Assembly: GCF_001404515.1 (NCBI RefSeq)
Contig: NZ_CXWE01000016.1
Coordinates: 18,068 to 82,067 of the forward strand
DNA: 64,000 bases
Direction: 5' to 3'
Origin: Roseibium album
GTDB lineage: Bacteria > Pseudomonadota > Alphaproteobacteria > Rhizobiales > Stappiaceae
Under the pieces are notes generated by a model. That model searched no databases. It was not told the origin of the DNA and was given only the letters and a program-made list of their open reading frames with translations. The translations under genes and the position numbers were made by a program. Within the stretch, counting starts at the first letter, position 1. Every line of letters starts with the position of its first letter. This document shows, in pieces, positions 26,434 to 35,056 of this stretch.

Positions 26434-28002
26434 ATGGATGAGACTCTGGACGGCGTGATCATCGGCAGCGGACACAATAGCCTGGCCTGCGCAGTCCATC
26501 TTGCTGCGAATGGCTGGAAGGTCGGCGTCTTTGAACGCGCTGCAACGCCCGGCGGGGCTGTAAAAACGGGAGAGTATACTCTTCCCGGGTATCGTCACGA
26601 CTGGGCGGCAATGAACCTCTCCCTTTTCGCCGGATCCGGATTTTGCAAGGAGCATGGCGACGAGCTGCGAAGCAATGGGCTGGAATTTGCTCCGGCATCT
26701 GATTGTTTCTCTTCCGTTTTTCCTGACGGCTCCTGGTTGGGCGTCAGCAATGACCTCGAAACGACCGCAGGCAGGATTGAGGCGATCAGCCCGGAAGACG
26801 GGAAGGTCTGGCGAGAATTGACCAGAGAGTTTCCCGCCACCGCAGAAGCGCTGGTCGGTCTACTCAGCAGCCCGGCAAAAAAACGTGCATTTGCATATAT
26901 ATTATATAAAAAGTGGCGACAGTCCGGAACGGCTGGCGTCCTCGACCTTGGCCGATTCCTGCTGTCGTCGCCACGCGACTGGCTGAACGAGACCTTTGAA
27001 TCCCCGAAAGTACGCGCGTTGCTCGGCGCCTGGGGAATGCATCTGGACTTCGCCCCCGACATCTCTGGCGGCGCGCTGTTTCCCTATCTGGAAGGCATGG
27101 CGAACCAGGCATTCGGAATGGTTCTGGGCAAAGGTGGCGCCGGAACCGCGACGTCCGCCATGATGTCGACGCTCGAAGCACGCGGCGGCACGGTAACCTG
27201 CGATGCAGAGGTTACCCGCATCATCGTCGAAAACGGCGAAGCAAAAGGCATCGAACTTGCCGATGGACGCAAGATCATGGCGAGCAAGGCGGTAATCGCG
27301 AATGTTGCCCCCAAGGCCCTTCTGAAACTCGCCGGAGAGACCGGCAACACACACTACGACGACGGGCTGAGGAAATTTTCCCATGCTCCGGGAACGATGA
27401 TGATGCATCTTGCCGTCGACGCTCTTCCCGACTGGCGGGCCGGCGACGAACTCAAGAAGTTCGCCTACGTTCATCTGGCGCCCGAAATCGACCAGATGGC
27501 CCGCACCTATGCCCAGGCACAGGCAGGCCTGCTGCCTGACGAGCCGATCATCGTCTGCGGTCAGCCAACCGCGATCGATGCAAGCCGTGCGCCCGAGGGA
27601 AAGCACGTGTTGTGGCTGCAGATCCGGATGGCGCCGGGGAACATCAGGGGCGATGCCGCAAACAAGATCACGGCAACAGACTGGGAAACGGCGGCCGAAC
27701 CTTTTGCGGAGCGGGCACTTGATATCGTTGAACGCTATGCGCCGGGAACACGCTCGAAAATTCTGAAATCGCATATTGTGACACCCGCCATGATGGAGGC
27801 GGACAATCCAAATCTGGTTGGAGGAGATCAGATTTGCGGAAGCCATCACCTGACCCAGCACTTCATGTTCAGACCTGTACGCGGCCATGCCGACGGAAGC
27901 ACGCCGGTGGGGAACCTGTTCCATACCGGTGCTGCCGTTTGGCCGGGAGCAGGCACGGGAGCCGGGCCCGGATATCTTCTCGCTCGAAAGCTCGCCGGAT
28001 AG
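26434..28002 (+). CDS. FAD-dependent oxidoreductase, phytoene-dehydrogenase/PYROXD2-like (copy 2)
   Basis: This 522-residue COG1233 protein has the FAD motif GVIIGSGHNSLACAVHLAA with VGVFERAATPGGAVKTGE, and the C-terminal GAAVWPGAGTGAGPGYLLA flavin loop. It resembles copy 1 over its whole length but is clearly diverged, so the pair may act on successive intermediates or form a heteromer. It is the first gene of the rightward operon that continues 49 bp later into the Dpp-type importer. A local run of 18 A/T bases at 26895-26912 encodes AYILYKK and is unlike the surrounding GC-rich code. Confidence 0.82.
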   Translation: MDETLDGVIIGSGHNSLACAVHLAANGWKVGVFERAATPGGAVKTGEYTLPGYRHDWAAMNLSLFAGSGFCKEHGDELRSNGLEFAPASDCFSSVFPDGSWLGVSNDLETTAGRIEAISPEDGKVWRELTREFPATAEALVGLLSSPAKKRAFAYILYKKWRQSGTAGVLDLGRFLLSSPRDWLNETFESPKVRALLGAWGMHLDFAPDISGGALFPYLEGMANQAFGMVLGKGGAGTATSAMMSTLEARGGTVTCDAEVTRIIVENGEAKGIELADGRKIMASKAVIANVAPKALLKLAGETGNTHYDDGLRKFSHAPGTMMMHLAVDALPDWRAGDELKKFAYVHLAPEIDQMARTYAQAQAGLLPDEPIIVCGQPTAIDASRAPEGKHVLWLQIRMAPGNIRGDAANKITATDWETAAEPFAERALDIVERYAPGTRSKILKSHIVTPAMMEADNPNLVGGDQICGSHHLTQHFMFRPVRGHADGSTPVGNLFHTGAAVWPGAGTGAGPGYLLARKLAG

Positions 28003-28051
28003 CGAAAACGAAAACACGCACGGCGTTCAGATAAAAATGGGGAACGTAACA

Positions 28052-29578
28052 ATGAAGGTTTCAAGACGCACGCTTCTTAAAAGCGCGGCCGCCAGCGGAG
28101 TGCTGACAGCCGTGGGAACTCCCGTATTTGCAAGCGATATCGATGAACTGGTTATCGCCTACAACGTCAATCTGCCGAGCTGGGACCCGACTGTCGGCCC
28201 TTCTGCGGTGAACCCGACAATCCAGGGTATCTACCAGTCCGTTTTCGACATGTTCATTCATCAGAACCCGGATCTGAGTTTCGGACCGGGCATCGTGACC
28301 GAGTGGGGCTGGAACGACGACAAGTCCAAGATCTGGATGGATGTGCGCGAAGGCGTGACCTGGCACAATGGCGATCCGCTGACACCGGAAGACGTTGTCT
28401 GGTCGCTTGAAAGGGCCGGCAACCCGGAAACGGGCAATCCAATCCAGTTCATCTGGGGCAAGATCGGCAATTTCCAGATCGACGGCAACCGGATTACGGC
28501 GGATGTGAAGGAATACGAACCCACGATCTTCAAATGGATGAGCTTCCTGACAGGCTACGTACTTCCGAAAAAATACTATGAAGAAGTCGGTGCGGAGGGC
28601 TTCGAAGCCAATCCGGTCGGAACCGGTCCCTATATGGTCGACAAGTTCGAGCGCAACGCGTTCGTGCGCTTGAAAGCCAACGAAAACTACTGGGGCGGTG
28701 CGCCGGAATTCAAGACGGTTACGATAAAATTTGTCACGGATGCTTCCAGCCGTACCTTCGAGGTCAGCTCGGGCAACTCTCACGTAACCCTTGAAATGCC
28801 TTACGAGGAATTCGACCGCCTGAAACAGCAGGACGGCATCGAGGGAACAGCGGCTCCGATCTCCGATATCGGCATGATATTCATCAATGATGTCGAACCG
28901 ATGAACGATCCGAACGTGCGCATGGCAATGGCACACGCGATCGACAAGAAGACCATCATCGAACGGCTTTTGTCCGGCTATGGTGTTGCTATCGATACGC
29001 TTCAAACGCCTGACTACACCGCCTACGATCCTTCCGTCACGGTTCCCTATGACCCGGAAAAGGCAAAGGAACTGCTTGCTGCATCCGGATATGGTCCGGA
29101 CAATCCGGTCAAGTTCAAGATCCAGACCACACGCGGTTTCAAGCCCAAAGACTACGAGATCATTCAGGTCATCGTCGGTCTGTGGCGCAAGGTCGGTATC
29201 GAAGCCGAAATCGAGGTCTACGAGATCGCCAAGCACTACGAACTGCGCGCGGCAGACACGCTCGCACCGGCTGCGTTCTACAACTGGGGCAACGCGATCG
29301 GGGATCCGACCACGTCGACAGGGTTTGCCATGTTCGGCCCGTCACCACATTCGGTCTGGGACGGGGAAGACCTGATGCAGATGATCATTCCGCTCTGGGG
29401 TGAAGCCGACGAGCAGAAACGCATCGACGGCTGGAAGGAAGTGGACAAGCACATTGCCGAAAACGCACTTGTGCTGCCGCTGATCCAGTATGTGCAGCCG
29501 ATCCTGCACAGTGACAAGGTCAAGGTTACGCCGCATGCCTCCGGTGCCTTGCTGCCGCATCTGATGACCCGTTCGTAA
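28052..29578 (+). CDS. Dipeptide/oligopeptide-type ABC transporter, periplasmic binding protein
   Basis: From MKVSRRTLLKSAAASG the protein has 508 residues; this start fits because it creates a Tat-like signal (SRRTLLK). An earlier in-frame start would place the signal internally. The mature part is SBP_bac_5 (DppA/OppA-like): GWNDDKSKIWMDVREGVTWHNGDPLTPEDVVWSLER-type sequence in the first third is diagnostic. It binds peptides or, in many alphaproteobacteria, opines, glycosides or other amino compounds. Its coupling to catabolic oxidoreductases suggests that it imports the island substrate. Confidence 0.88.
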   Translation: MKVSRRTLLKSAAASGVLTAVGTPVFASDIDELVIAYNVNLPSWDPTVGPSAVNPTIQGIYQSVFDMFIHQNPDLSFGPGIVTEWGWNDDKSKIWMDVREGVTWHNGDPLTPEDVVWSLERAGNPETGNPIQFIWGKIGNFQIDGNRITADVKEYEPTIFKWMSFLTGYVLPKKYYEEVGAEGFEANPVGTGPYMVDKFERNAFVRLKANENYWGGAPEFKTVTIKFVTDASSRTFEVSSGNSHVTLEMPYEEFDRLKQQDGIEGTAAPISDIGMIFINDVEPMNDPNVRMAMAHAIDKKTIIERLLSGYGVAIDTLQTPDYTAYDPSVTVPYDPEKAKELLAASGYGPDNPVKFKIQTTRGFKPKDYEIIQVIVGLWRKVGIEAEIEVYEIAKHYELRAADTLAPAAFYNWGNAIGDPTTSTGFAMFGPSPHSVWDGEDLMQMIIPLWGEADEQKRIDGWKEVDKHIAENALVLPLIQYVQPILHSDKVKVTPHASGALLPHLMTRS

Positions 29579-29603
29579 GTCCGGGAAAGATCAACTCCGT
29601 CTT

Positions 29604-29656
29604 CGCCGCTGGACCTGTTCCCACCCTTTCAACGGGTCCCGCGGCGGTTCTCTTTT
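29604..29656 (+). terminator. Intercistronic stem-loop after the binding-protein gene
   Basis: Arms at 29604-29615 and 29635-29646 (11 pairs with one internal mismatch) close a loop of about 19 bases and are followed by a T-rich tract, TTCTCTTTT. Such hairpins often sit after periplasmic binding-protein genes and reduce or stabilise expression relative to the permease genes. Confidence 0.5.
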
Positions 29657-29680
29657 CCGAACGACAGGCCTGAACCTCAC

Positions 29681-30691
29681 ATGCAGATCGTGCGTGCGCT
29701 GCTGACGCGCCTAGCGACAACACTGGTAACCCTGTTGGGTGCAGCCATCATCGTATTTGTCGTGATCCGGGTCGTCCCAGGCAATCCGATTGCAATGATG
29801 TTGCCACCCGGTGCCACAGAAGCGGATATCGAGCGCCTGAAAACGCTTTACGGCCTGGACAAGAGCATTCCGGAACAATTCTGGATCTGGATCGTCAATG
29901 TCGTTCAAGGCGATTTCGGAACTTCGATCACCTTGCGCCAACCGGTCTTCGATCTTGTGATCGGCCGCTTGCCGGCGACACTGGAACTCTCGCTGATGGC
30001 CCTTCTGATCGCGGTACTCATCGGCGGAACCGCAGCACTGACCGCGACACTTTACCGGGATACCAAGATCGAGGGCGGCATCGATGTGGCGGGCGGCGTC
30101 GCCCTGTCGCTGCCTGATTTCCTTTGGGGACTGGCGCTCATCCTGGTTCTCGGCGTCCTCTGGCCGCTGTTTCACATCTCCGGGCGTGTGTCCCCGTCAC
30201 TCGGCTTCGACTTCCAATCCAATTTCTTTCTGCTCGAGGCCCTGCTCAGATTTCGTTTCGACGTCGTTTTCGATCTGCTCGGACACATGCTGCTGCCGGC
30301 TTTTGCCCTGGCAATCCCGCTCGCCGCCATCATCCTGCAATTGCTCAAGCAGTCGTTGAAGGAATGCATGCATGACGACTACATCACACTCGCCCGCACA
30401 AAGGGCTATTCCGAAACGTCGATCATCACCCGCGATGCATTGCCGAATGCGATCCTGCCGACTTTGACTCTCATCGGTGTGCAGTTCACCTTTCTCATCG
30501 GCGGCACGGTGATCATCGAGAGGCTGTTTTCCTACGAAGGCCTCGGCAACATGGCGATCGATGCCGTCATCAACCGCGATCTTCCGCTCATTCAGGGCAT
30601 CGTTCTGGTGTTCGCCCTGCTGTTTACTCTCGTCAATCTTCTGGTGGACATGACCTACGCCGCATTGAACCCGAGGTTGCGCCATGCGTGA
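29681..30691 (+). CDS. Dipeptide-type ABC transporter, permease DppB-like
   Basis: This 336-residue membrane protein has the usual DppB opening (TLLGAAIIVFVVIRVVPGNP), six predicted helices and the coupling motif DDYITLARTKGYSETSIITRDALPNA. It forms one half of the channel. It lies 102 bp after the binding-protein gene and overlaps the next permease gene by eight bases. Confidence 0.9.
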   Translation: MQIVRALLTRLATTLVTLLGAAIIVFVVIRVVPGNPIAMMLPPGATEADIERLKTLYGLDKSIPEQFWIWIVNVVQGDFGTSITLRQPVFDLVIGRLPATLELSLMALLIAVLIGGTAALTATLYRDTKIEGGIDVAGGVALSLPDFLWGLALILVLGVLWPLFHISGRVSPSLGFDFQSNFFLLEALLRFRFDVVFDLLGHMLLPAFALAIPLAAIILQLLKQSLKECMHDDYITLARTKGYSETSIITRDALPNAILPTLTLIGVQFTFLIGGTVIIERLFSYEGLGNMAIDAVINRDLPLIQGIVLVFALLFTLVNLLVDMTYAALNPRLRHA

Positions 30692-31535
30692 TGCCCGCGG
30701 AGACATTCGCCAATTGCCCGGTCTTCGGCTCTGGCTGAGCGGCGGCTGGCTGCTCCTCCTGGTGCTGGCGGCCATCTTTGCGCCGATGCTCAGCCCGCAT
30801 GACCCGCTGGAGCAGGATCTCTTTGCGGCACGGCTTCCCCCTTTCTGGGAGCAGGGTGCCGACCCTGCCTATCTCCTGGGGACGGACTCGCTCGGCCGCG
30901 ACCTGCTGAGCCGGATGCTCTATGGCGCGAGACTGGCGCTGACCGTTGCCCTTGTCGCCGGCACACTCACCTGCCTGGTGGGTGCGACGCTCGGGCTGAT
31001 CGCAGGCTATTATCGCGGTTGGGCAGATCTGGTGATCTCACGCCTGGTCGATATCTGGATGGCATTTCCACCGGTCCTCTTCGCCATCCTTCTGATTGCC
31101 GTTCTTGGCACCGGCCTGACATCGATCATCATCGCTATCGTGGTCATCGACTGGACGCGGTTTTCCCGTGTCGTGCGGGCCGAGGCCATGAGCCAGGGCG
31201 CGATGGACTACGTTGCCTCTGCACAAGTGGCCGGCCGCAGCCGGCTCGGGATCGCGCTCGCGGAAATCCTGCCCAATGTGTTGCCGACCATCGTTGCGCT
31301 GCTGACCCTCGAAATGGGGATTGCAGTGATCGTCGAAGCAATCCTGAGCTTCGTCAACCTGTCCATTTCGACCGACGAACCGACCTGGGGCGGCATGATC
31401 GCGGAAGGCCGGACATCAATCTACCAGGCCTGGTGGGTGCTGGTATTTCCCCTCTTTGCGCTCTTCCTGACGGTGCTCAGTTTCTCGCAACTTGGCGAAG
31501 GCCTCAAAGAATACTTCGATCCGGTGCTGCGATGA
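30684..31535 (+). CDS. Dipeptide-type ABC transporter, permease DppC-like
   Basis: The 283-residue protein carries the DppC N-terminal periplasmic stretch with the hallmark LLGTDSLGRDLLSRMLYGAR and a coupling segment MDYVASAQVAGRSRLGIALAEILPN. It is the second channel subunit. Its stop overlaps the next ATPase start by ATGA. Confidence 0.9.
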   Translation: MRDARGDIRQLPGLRLWLSGGWLLLLVLAAIFAPMLSPHDPLEQDLFAARLPPFWEQGADPAYLLGTDSLGRDLLSRMLYGARLALTVALVAGTLTCLVGATLGLIAGYYRGWADLVISRLVDIWMAFPPVLFAILLIAVLGTGLTSIIIAIVVIDWTRFSRVVRAEAMSQGAMDYVASAQVAGRSRLGIALAEILPNVLPTIVALLTLEMGIAVIVEAILSFVNLSISTDEPTWGGMIAEGRTSIYQAWWVLVFPLFALFLTVLSFSQLGEGLKEYFDPVLR

Positions 31536-32398
31536 GCTACCTCTCCATTCAGGATCTGTCGGTCCGGCTGAGAAACGGCCTCCCCCTGCTGCGCAAGGTC
31601 TCGCTCGATGTGAAGGCCGGGGAGGTTCGCGCCCTGGTCGGAGAAAGCGGCGCCGGCAAAAGCATGATCGGCAAAGCGGTGCTGGGTATTCTGCCGAGGG
31701 CAGTGCGCCTTACCGGCGGGAAAATCCTCCTCGATGGTGAAGATCTTCTGGCGTTGCCGCCAAAGACAAGACGTCAGAGGATCGGCGCAAAGGCCGCGCT
31801 GATCCCGCAGGATCCGCTGACTGCGCTGAATCCGTCCCGACGGATCGGACCACAGATTACGGATCGCCTCGTCGACATTCTCGGCTGGAAGCGTCCCGAG
31901 GCCGAAGCGCGCGCGCTTGAGTTGCTGGAAGAGGTCCACATTCAGTCGCCCGGGCGCGTGATGAAGTCCTATCCGCACGAACTGTCCGGCGGCATGCGGC
32001 AACGGATCCTGATTGCGTCCGCCTTTGCCGCCGAGCCCAAACTCATCATCGCGGATGAACCGACGACTGCGCTCGATGTAACGGTTCAAAAACAGATCCT
32101 TAAACTGATCCGCGAAATGCAGGAACGGCACCAGACAGCGCTCCTGTTCGTGACGCACGATCTCGGCGTCGTGTCAAAAATCAGCCAGTCTCTTTCTGTT
32201 CTCTATGCGGGAAAGGTTATCGAGGACACCGATGTTCGTGCCTTTTTCGATGCCCCGCGCCACGCCTATTCGAAGGCGCTTCTGGCAGCCACCCCCAAAT
32301 ACACCGATCCGGATGGCTCGCTGATGCCGGTCCCGGACAACATCATCGCTGCGGTGGAACGCGAAGTCGCCGCTTTCGATGCGCAAATGAACGAGTGA
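31532..32398 (+). CDS. Dipeptide-type ABC transporter, ATPase DppD-like
   Basis: From the ATG at 31532 the protein has 288 residues; the upstream frame to 31019 lies inside the permease gene and is not used. Walker A GESGAGKS is at residues 37-44. The signature LSGGMRQR, Walker B LIIADEPTTALD and the C-terminal oligopeptide-transporter extension (HAYSKALLAATP) are present. It supplies half of the ATPase pair. Confidence 0.9.
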   Translation: MSYLSIQDLSVRLRNGLPLLRKVSLDVKAGEVRALVGESGAGKSMIGKAVLGILPRAVRLTGGKILLDGEDLLALPPKTRRQRIGAKAALIPQDPLTALNPSRRIGPQITDRLVDILGWKRPEAEARALELLEEVHIQSPGRVMKSYPHELSGGMRQRILIASAFAAEPKLIIADEPTTALDVTVQKQILKLIREMQERHQTALLFVTHDLGVVSKISQSLSVLYAGKVIEDTDVRAFFDAPRHAYSKALLAATPKYTDPDGSLMPVPDNIIAAVEREVAAFDAQMNE

Positions 32399-32407
32399 TG
32401 AGAAGCC

Positions 32408-33211
32408 GTGAGTGACCTGATCTACCAGCTCAAGGACTTGAAAGTCTCCTTTCCGGACCTGTCGCAAAAACCGCTTCTAGGCGCCGCCCCGCGAACACAA
32501 GTCCTCAAGGGCCTGACATTCGATGTCGCAAAGGGCGATGTCCTCGGCATTGTCGGCGGTTCCGGCTCGGGCAAATCGACCCTGGGACGCACCATGATCC
32601 GTCTGCTGGAACCGGATTCGGGCTCGGTCCTGTTCGAGGGCAGTGAAATCGCGCATATGAACGAAGACGATCTGCGCCCCCTTCGCAAGAAGTTCCAGAT
32701 GATCTTTCAGGATCCGATGTCCTCGCTCAACCCGCGCCGACAGGTCGGCGGTATTATTGCCGGGCCCATGCGTCTGCAGGGGTTCGACAACCTGTCTGCG
32801 CGCGTGAACGAAGCGCTGGAGATGGTCGGACTGCCGAAAACCTTCACGAACCGCTATCCGCACGAGCTTTCAGGCGGCCAAAGACAAAGGGTGGGGATCG
32901 CCCGCGCCATTGCACTCAGGCCAGATTTCATTCTGGCCGACGAAATCGTCTCCGGACTCGATGTCTCCTCCCAGGCCCAGGTCCTGAATCTTCTGGAACA
33001 GCTGGTTCGGGATCTGGGATTGACACTCGCCTTTGTCAGCCATGACCTGTCCGTAATCCGGCGCCTGTGCAGTCGCATTCTCGTTCTCCATCAGGGGGAG
33101 ATTGTCGAAAACGCACTGACAGCAAATCTCTTTTCCAACCCGCAGGCCGACTATACCAGGACGCTGCTCGATGCCATTCCGCTGCCAGATCCAAATCAGG
33201 TCTGGGAATAA
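32408..33211 (+). CDS. Dipeptide-type ABC transporter, ATPase DppF-like
   Basis: This 267-residue ATPase begins with GTG nine bases after dppD-like. It has Walker A GGSGSGKST, Q-loop MIFQDPMSSLNPRRQ, signature LSGGQRQR and Walker B FILADEIVSGLD. The usual DEPVSALD is altered to DEIVSGLD, the same P-to-I change seen in the island LivG. It closes the importer operon. Confidence 0.9.
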   Translation: MSDLIYQLKDLKVSFPDLSQKPLLGAAPRTQVLKGLTFDVAKGDVLGIVGGSGSGKSTLGRTMIRLLEPDSGSVLFEGSEIAHMNEDDLRPLRKKFQMIFQDPMSSLNPRRQVGGIIAGPMRLQGFDNLSARVNEALEMVGLPKTFTNRYPHELSGGQRQRVGIARAIALRPDFILADEIVSGLDVSSQAQVLNLLEQLVRDLGLTLAFVSHDLSVIRRLCSRILVLHQGEIVENALTANLFSNPQADYTRTLLDAIPLPDPNQVWE

Positions 33212-33522
33212 AGCAACCGGTGGCCGATCCAAGATCAAATCCATATCCCGACTTCTCTCTGGTTCGCGGTAGACTTTAGGCAGCAAAGCTTTGTCTGCAA
33301 TGAAAGCTGTACACTGTTCCGTACATGACTTGAGTCAAACCCAACAATTCGAATTCCTGCTAGAAAACTTCCGGAGACTTCGAAGGAACACGTTTCGCTT
33401 CGAAACAGCAAAGCACTCCAAATCCGCATTTCGAAGTGCATGACCGCAACCGGCAAACGTGCACCAGACGGATCTAGGGGGGGCAGATTTACCTAGGTGA
33501 ATCTGGAAGGGATCTTGGAAAA
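33212..33522. other. Intergenic region upstream of the Crp/Fnr regulator
   Basis: These 311 bp separate the importer operon from the denitrification cluster and must hold the regulator promoter. No gene is apparent. Two inverted repeats can be read: TGTAC (33308-33312) with GTACA (33321-33325), and TGACT-TG-AGTCA at 33326-33337. Neither has the 4-base spacing of the Crp/Fnr boxes found elsewhere in the cluster. No terminator with a T-tract was seen after the importer. Confidence 0.4.
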
Positions 33523-34230
33523 ATGCCGAATGAACGCCGCAGGAAAATTGCGCAGAACTCTCTGCTGTTGAAAAGCTTCTCACAGGACATTCAGGACATG
33601 ATCCTCAGCATGTCGAGCTGGCGCGAATACGACCGCGGCGAGACGCTGTTCCTGCAGGGTGAAACGGCCCACGCCATTCACATCGTGACGGGAGGGTGGG
33701 TGAAACTCTACCGGATCGCGCCGAATGGCGGCGAAGCGGTGGTGAATGTTTTTGCCAAGGGCGAAAGTTTCGGCGAGGCCGTCGCGTTCCGTGGCCATGC
33801 CTATCCGGTTTCCGCAGAGGCCGTGACAACCTGCGAGGTCATGCGCATTCCGAGCGTTGCGCTGGTCGAGGCGATGAGGAAAGATCCCGAGATCGCGGTT
33901 TCCGTGCTTGCCTCGACATTCACTCACCTGCACTCACTTGTCTCGCAACTTGAACAACTCAAGGCGCATACGGGTCCTCAAAGGGTTGCGGAATTCCTGC
34001 TCGGCCTTTGCGAACAGGAGGAGGGCAGTTGCGTTGTTACCCTGCCCTATGACAAGTTTCTGATTGCCGGCCGTCTCGGCATGAAGCCGGAGAGCCTGTC
34101 ACGCTCTTTCGCGAAACTGAAGACTGTCGGCGTTCATATCAACCGGAACAATGCAGCCATAGAAGACATCGAGCGGCTTCGCGACTTCTCCGAAACCGAC
34201 CCGGTCGAAGCCTGGCACAAGGCGCAATGA
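33523..34230 (+). CDS. Crp/Fnr-family regulator, Dnr/NnrR type
   Basis: The 235-residue protein has an N-terminal cyclic-nucleotide-like sensor domain (YDRGETLFLQGE, HIVTGGWVKLYRIAPNGGEAV) and a C-terminal winged helix with the recognition segment GMKPESLSRSFAKLK. E and SR in it fit TTGA-type half-sites. It has no N-terminal cysteine cluster, so it is not an oxygen-sensing FNR. Location beside nor/nir/nos and five matching DNA boxes support a nitric-oxide-responsive activator of the Dnr/NnrR group, which sense NO through heme. That assignment is inference from context. Confidence 0.85.
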   Translation: MPNERRRKIAQNSLLLKSFSQDIQDMILSMSSWREYDRGETLFLQGETAHAIHIVTGGWVKLYRIAPNGGEAVVNVFAKGESFGEAVAFRGHAYPVSAEAVTTCEVMRIPSVALVEAMRKDPEIAVSVLASTFTHLHSLVSQLEQLKAHTGPQRVAEFLLGLCEQEEGSCVVTLPYDKFLIAGRLGMKPESLSRSFAKLKTVGVHINRNNAAIEDIERLRDFSETDPVEAWHKAQ

Positions 34231-34787
34231 CAGACCTAGAAAAAGCACTGAGAACCATAGACGAAGCCAACGCTGCCGACCCAGGTCAGGAAGAGGGTCA
34301 ACCTGCCGCCCTGCTCTACGGACAGCGGATGAGTTCGGAGCTGGGACGGCTTTATCCCGGCGCACCGGATACGCTCCGGATCGCAGCACGCGGCCAGCAT
34401 ATCGAACGGTGGACCCTGCCCAGAGCTTCGTATCCGGAAGGCAAGGCCGGCTACCATGCATGGCGCGGCGCTCTTGCCAAACGCCATGCGGAAAGAGTTG
34501 GCGCAATCATGACGGACGCCGGGTACGGAAAGGAGGATATCGACGCTGCGCAGCGCATGTTGCGGAAGGAAGGCATCAAGCGCCACGACGATGTCCAAAC
34601 GCTGGAAAACGTGATCTGCTTCGTGTTCCTCAAATGGTATTTCGCGCCATTTGCCGCCAAGCACACCGAGGAAAAAGTGCTCGGGATCGTTCAGAAAACG
34701 GCTCGGAAAATGTCAAGTGACGCCAGGATCCGTGTTCTGAAGGAATTCGATCTCCCGGAACCGCTCGCCGCGGCCTTCAGGGACTGA
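34227..34787 (+). CDS. DUF4202 family protein
   Basis: This 186-residue cytoplasmic protein resembles the DUF4202 family, with RMSSELGRLYPGA, LRIAARGQHIERWTLPRASYP, GYHAWRGALAKRHAE and FVFLKWYFAPFAAKHTEEK. The conserved histidines (Q-H-I-x-R-W, R-H-A, K-H-x-E-E-K) look like an HD-type metal site, though that is a pattern judgement. It overlaps the regulator stop by ATGA, so the pair is cotranscribed. Its last 11 bases overlap the 3-prime end of convergent norF. No function is known to me. Confidence 0.8.
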   Translation: MTDLEKALRTIDEANAADPGQEEGQPAALLYGQRMSSELGRLYPGAPDTLRIAARGQHIERWTLPRASYPEGKAGYHAWRGALAKRHAERVGAIMTDAGYGKEDIDAAQRMLRKEGIKRHDDVQTLENVICFVFLKWYFAPFAAKHTEEKVLGIVQKTARKMSSDARIRVLKEFDLPEPLAAAFRD

Positions 34788-35049
34788 CTTCGGGGATCAG
34801 AAACAATCCGAGCAACAACAGGCAAAACAGCCCGAGCGCCCAGTTGAAACCCGATAACCAGACCGGTGCCTGCCAGAGCCCGAGGTAGCGGGACAGGATC
34901 ACGCGCGCCTTCATCCATGCAAAAACCAGCACCAATCCGCCAGTCGCGCCAGCACCAAGTGTTTCGGTGAATCCGGCGGCGATCAGGACGGATGCGGCGC
35001 TGAGAAAGAGCAGACCGAACCAGGCACGGGTTATTGTGTCGAATGTCAT
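34777..35049 (-). CDS. norF: NorF-like small membrane protein
   Basis: This 90-residue protein has three predicted membrane helices (LLFLSAASVLIAAGF, GGLVLVFAWMKARVIL, WALGLFCLLLLGLFLI) and resembles cytochrome c oxidase subunit IV-like NorF. It follows norE by seven bases at the end of the nor operon. NorE and NorF are thought to aid assembly or full activity of the NO reductase. Its 3-prime end overlaps the DUF4202 gene tail to tail. Confidence 0.75.
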   Translation of the reverse strand: MTFDTITRAWFGLLFLSAASVLIAAGFTETLGAGATGGLVLVFAWMKARVILSRYLGLWQAPVWLSGFNWALGLFCLLLLGLFLIPEVSP

Positions 35050-35056
35050 TTTTCTC

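Noticed and set aside
28061..29236. Minus-strand frame of 391 codons over the Dpp-type binding-protein gene
   Set aside because: It is the complementary shadow of a clear SBP_bac_5 gene, with no ribosome site or family motif.
33326..33337. TGACT-TG-AGTCA repeat upstream of the Crp/Fnr gene as an autoregulatory Fnr-type box
   Set aside because: Half-site spacing is two bases rather than four, so it does not match the other boxes in the cluster.
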